Assembly (NCBI GenBank): GCA_002385745.1
Contig: DGEC01000036.1
Location: 1 to 7,899, forward strand
Direction: 5' to 3'
Length of the DNA: 7,899 nt
Origin: Firmicutes bacterium UBA3936
GTDB lineage: Bacteria > Bacillota > Dethiobacteria > Dethiobacterales > Dethiobacteraceae
Under the pieces are notes generated by a model. That model made no database searches and had not been told where the DNA came from. It was given only the letters and a program-made list of their open reading frames with translations. Positions within the stretch are counted from its first letter, which is position 1, and each line of letters begins with the position of its first letter. The position numbers and the translations under genes are program-made. Below are positions 7,101 to 7,899 of this stretch, in pieces.

Positions 7101-7818
7101 CCAGCGGCGTGAAGTCCGCATTACAGCACAGGACGGTGAAACAAAATCCTACGCCATTCCTTACGGCTCCCGTCTGAAAGTGAAAGACGGAGAATATGTG
7201 GAGGCGGGGCAGGAACTGACTGAAGGCTCCGTTAACCCCCACGATCTGCTGCGGGTTAAGGGGCCGCGCGGTGTACAGCTTTACCTCCTGCAGGAAGTGC
7301 AGAGAGTCTACCGCCTGCAGGGTGTGGATATCAATGACAAGCATATTGAGATCATAATCCGGCAGATGCTGAAAAAACTAAAGGTAGAAGCCCCCGGAGA
7401 TACCGATTTGCTGCCCGGCGGCATGGTTGATTCCTTTGTTTTTGAGGATGTCAACAGGGAAGTGATGGCAGCAGGCGGCCGGCCTGCCGTTGCCCGTCCT
7501 CTGCTTTTGGGTATTACCAAAGCTTCCCTGGCAACCGATTCCTTCCTTTCCGCCGCTTCCTTCCAGGAAACTACCAGGGTACTGACGGAAGCTGCGATAA
7601 AAGGGAAAGTCGATCCGCTTCTGGGCCTGAAAGAGAATGTTATTATCGGCAAGCTGGTGCCTGCAGGCACCGGTATGCAGCGTTACCGCAGCATCCGTGT
7701 TTACCCGCTGGTTGATGACGAAAAGGAAGAGGATGCGGGTCCTGCGGAGCAGGAGGCGGAAGAAGAAACCGGACAGAATGAAAAGACGCTGCAGCAGGCG
7801 GGAGAAGCGAAGAGCTGA
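4123..7818 (+). CDS. rpoC: DNA-directed RNA polymerase subunit beta-prime (RpoC)
   Basis: This is the beta-prime subunit of core RNA polymerase. It carries the catalytic magnesium site, the clamp that holds DNA, and the main sigma-binding surface. The protein has 1231 residues and starts at TTG. The N-terminal zinc-binding domain has C60, C62, C75 and C78. The clamp helices/rudder region with the sigma contact lies around 230-345 ([30 protein letters not shown] onward). The catalytic motif NADFDGD is at 453-459, with Asp455, Asp457 and Asp459. The second zinc site is C827, C901, C908 and C911. The bridge helix is about 775-812 ([22 protein letters not shown]), and the trigger loop carries R946 and H949 in TMRTFH. 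The trigger loop passes straight through [16 protein letters not shown] without the large E. coli-type insertion, the Firmicutes form. Length is about 30 residues above Bacillus RpoC, mostly from an acidic tail (1198-1231, 13 of 34 Asp/Glu). All key residues are intact. Confidence 0.99.
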   Translation: [1231 protein letters not shown]

Positions 7819-7899
7819 CAAGGCAATGTTAGTGTAAAATTACTTTAGGTTTTTGGAAGGATAATCTTTTAAGCAAGCGAAGAGGAACCTCACATCGAG
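7819..7899 (+). other. Downstream of rpoC, no gene or clear terminator seen
   Basis: These 81 A+T-rich bases reach the window edge. Shine-Dalgarno-like GGAAGGATAAT (7855-7865) and AGAGGA (7881-7886) are present, but no ATG, GTG or TTG follows either at a suitable distance inside the window. A weak 4-bp stem (7831-7834 with 7841-7844) is followed by five T (7850-7854); the stem is too weak to call a terminator. In many Firmicutes the next gene is an L7Ae-family ribosomal protein followed by rpsL, and AGAGGA could serve such a gene just beyond the edge; this is inference. Confidence 0.4.

Noticed and set aside
6523..7344. 273-codon open frame on the - strand opposite rpoC
   Set aside because: It lies wholly within highly conserved rpoC, has no ribosome site upstream of its start and no recognisable protein family. 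It is a shadow of GC-biased codons.
7467..7494. GC-rich hairpin in rpoC (GCAGGC with GCCTGC, extended by GGCA with TGCC)
   Set aside because: It falls in codons for a conserved-context Ala-Gly-Gly-Arg-Pro-Ala stretch. GC-rich Gly/Ala/Pro codons produce such pairing by chance, and no T-run follows.
7831..7854. Stem plus T-run after rpoC as an intrinsic terminator
   Set aside because: The stem is only four pairs, one of them G-U, and the T-run is separated from it; it is too weak to terminate.

Overview
The window is a bacterial RNA polymerase core-subunit operon. It carries complete rpoB (beta subunit) followed by complete rpoC (beta-prime subunit), both on the + strand. These two genes fill about 96% of the bases. 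The rest is a 208-base upstream region, a 62-base gap between the genes and an 81-base tail at the right edge. I see no mobile element, CRISPR array, tRNA or rRNA, and no gene on the - strand that I would defend.

The organism is most likely a member of the Bacillota (Firmicutes), probably an anaerobic Clostridia or Negativicutes lineage. The evidence is that beta lacks the roughly 100-residue flap insertion of proteobacteria and beta-prime lacks the large insertion in the trigger loop. The sequence resembles Bacillus-type RpoB/RpoC closely, including the Firmicutes-type DQTNPLAEL in the rifampicin region. Both genes use Shine-Dalgarno sites, rpoC starts at TTG, and the first gene has a textbook SigA-type promoter. 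I cannot resolve the family or genus.

Layout: bases 1-28 are the end of an upstream intergenic or gene region. A near-consensus extended -10 promoter lies at 29-57/60. A leader of about 145 nt, A+T-rich through much of its length, follows. Next come rpoB (209-4060), a short spacer with a perfect 12-base palindrome and a strong rpoC ribosome site, and rpoC (4123-7818). The last 81 bases may hold the approach to the next gene. The two proteins assemble with two alpha subunits and omega into the core enzyme, and share the active site: beta supplies the two lysines and the ED pair, and beta-prime supplies the NADFDGD magnesium site.

All catalytic and zinc-binding residues that I checked are intact, so this is a functional housekeeping locus. 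The one clearly unusual feature is the C-terminus of RpoB. After the conserved clamp region ends near residue 1130, the protein continues for about 150 residues. Of residues 1131-1270, 77 of 140 are Asp or Glu. The extension contains degenerate repeats and ends in a short basic/aromatic motif. RpoC has a shorter acidic tail. I found no undescribed defence or mobile system here. The acidic tail is the best candidate for new biology in this window.
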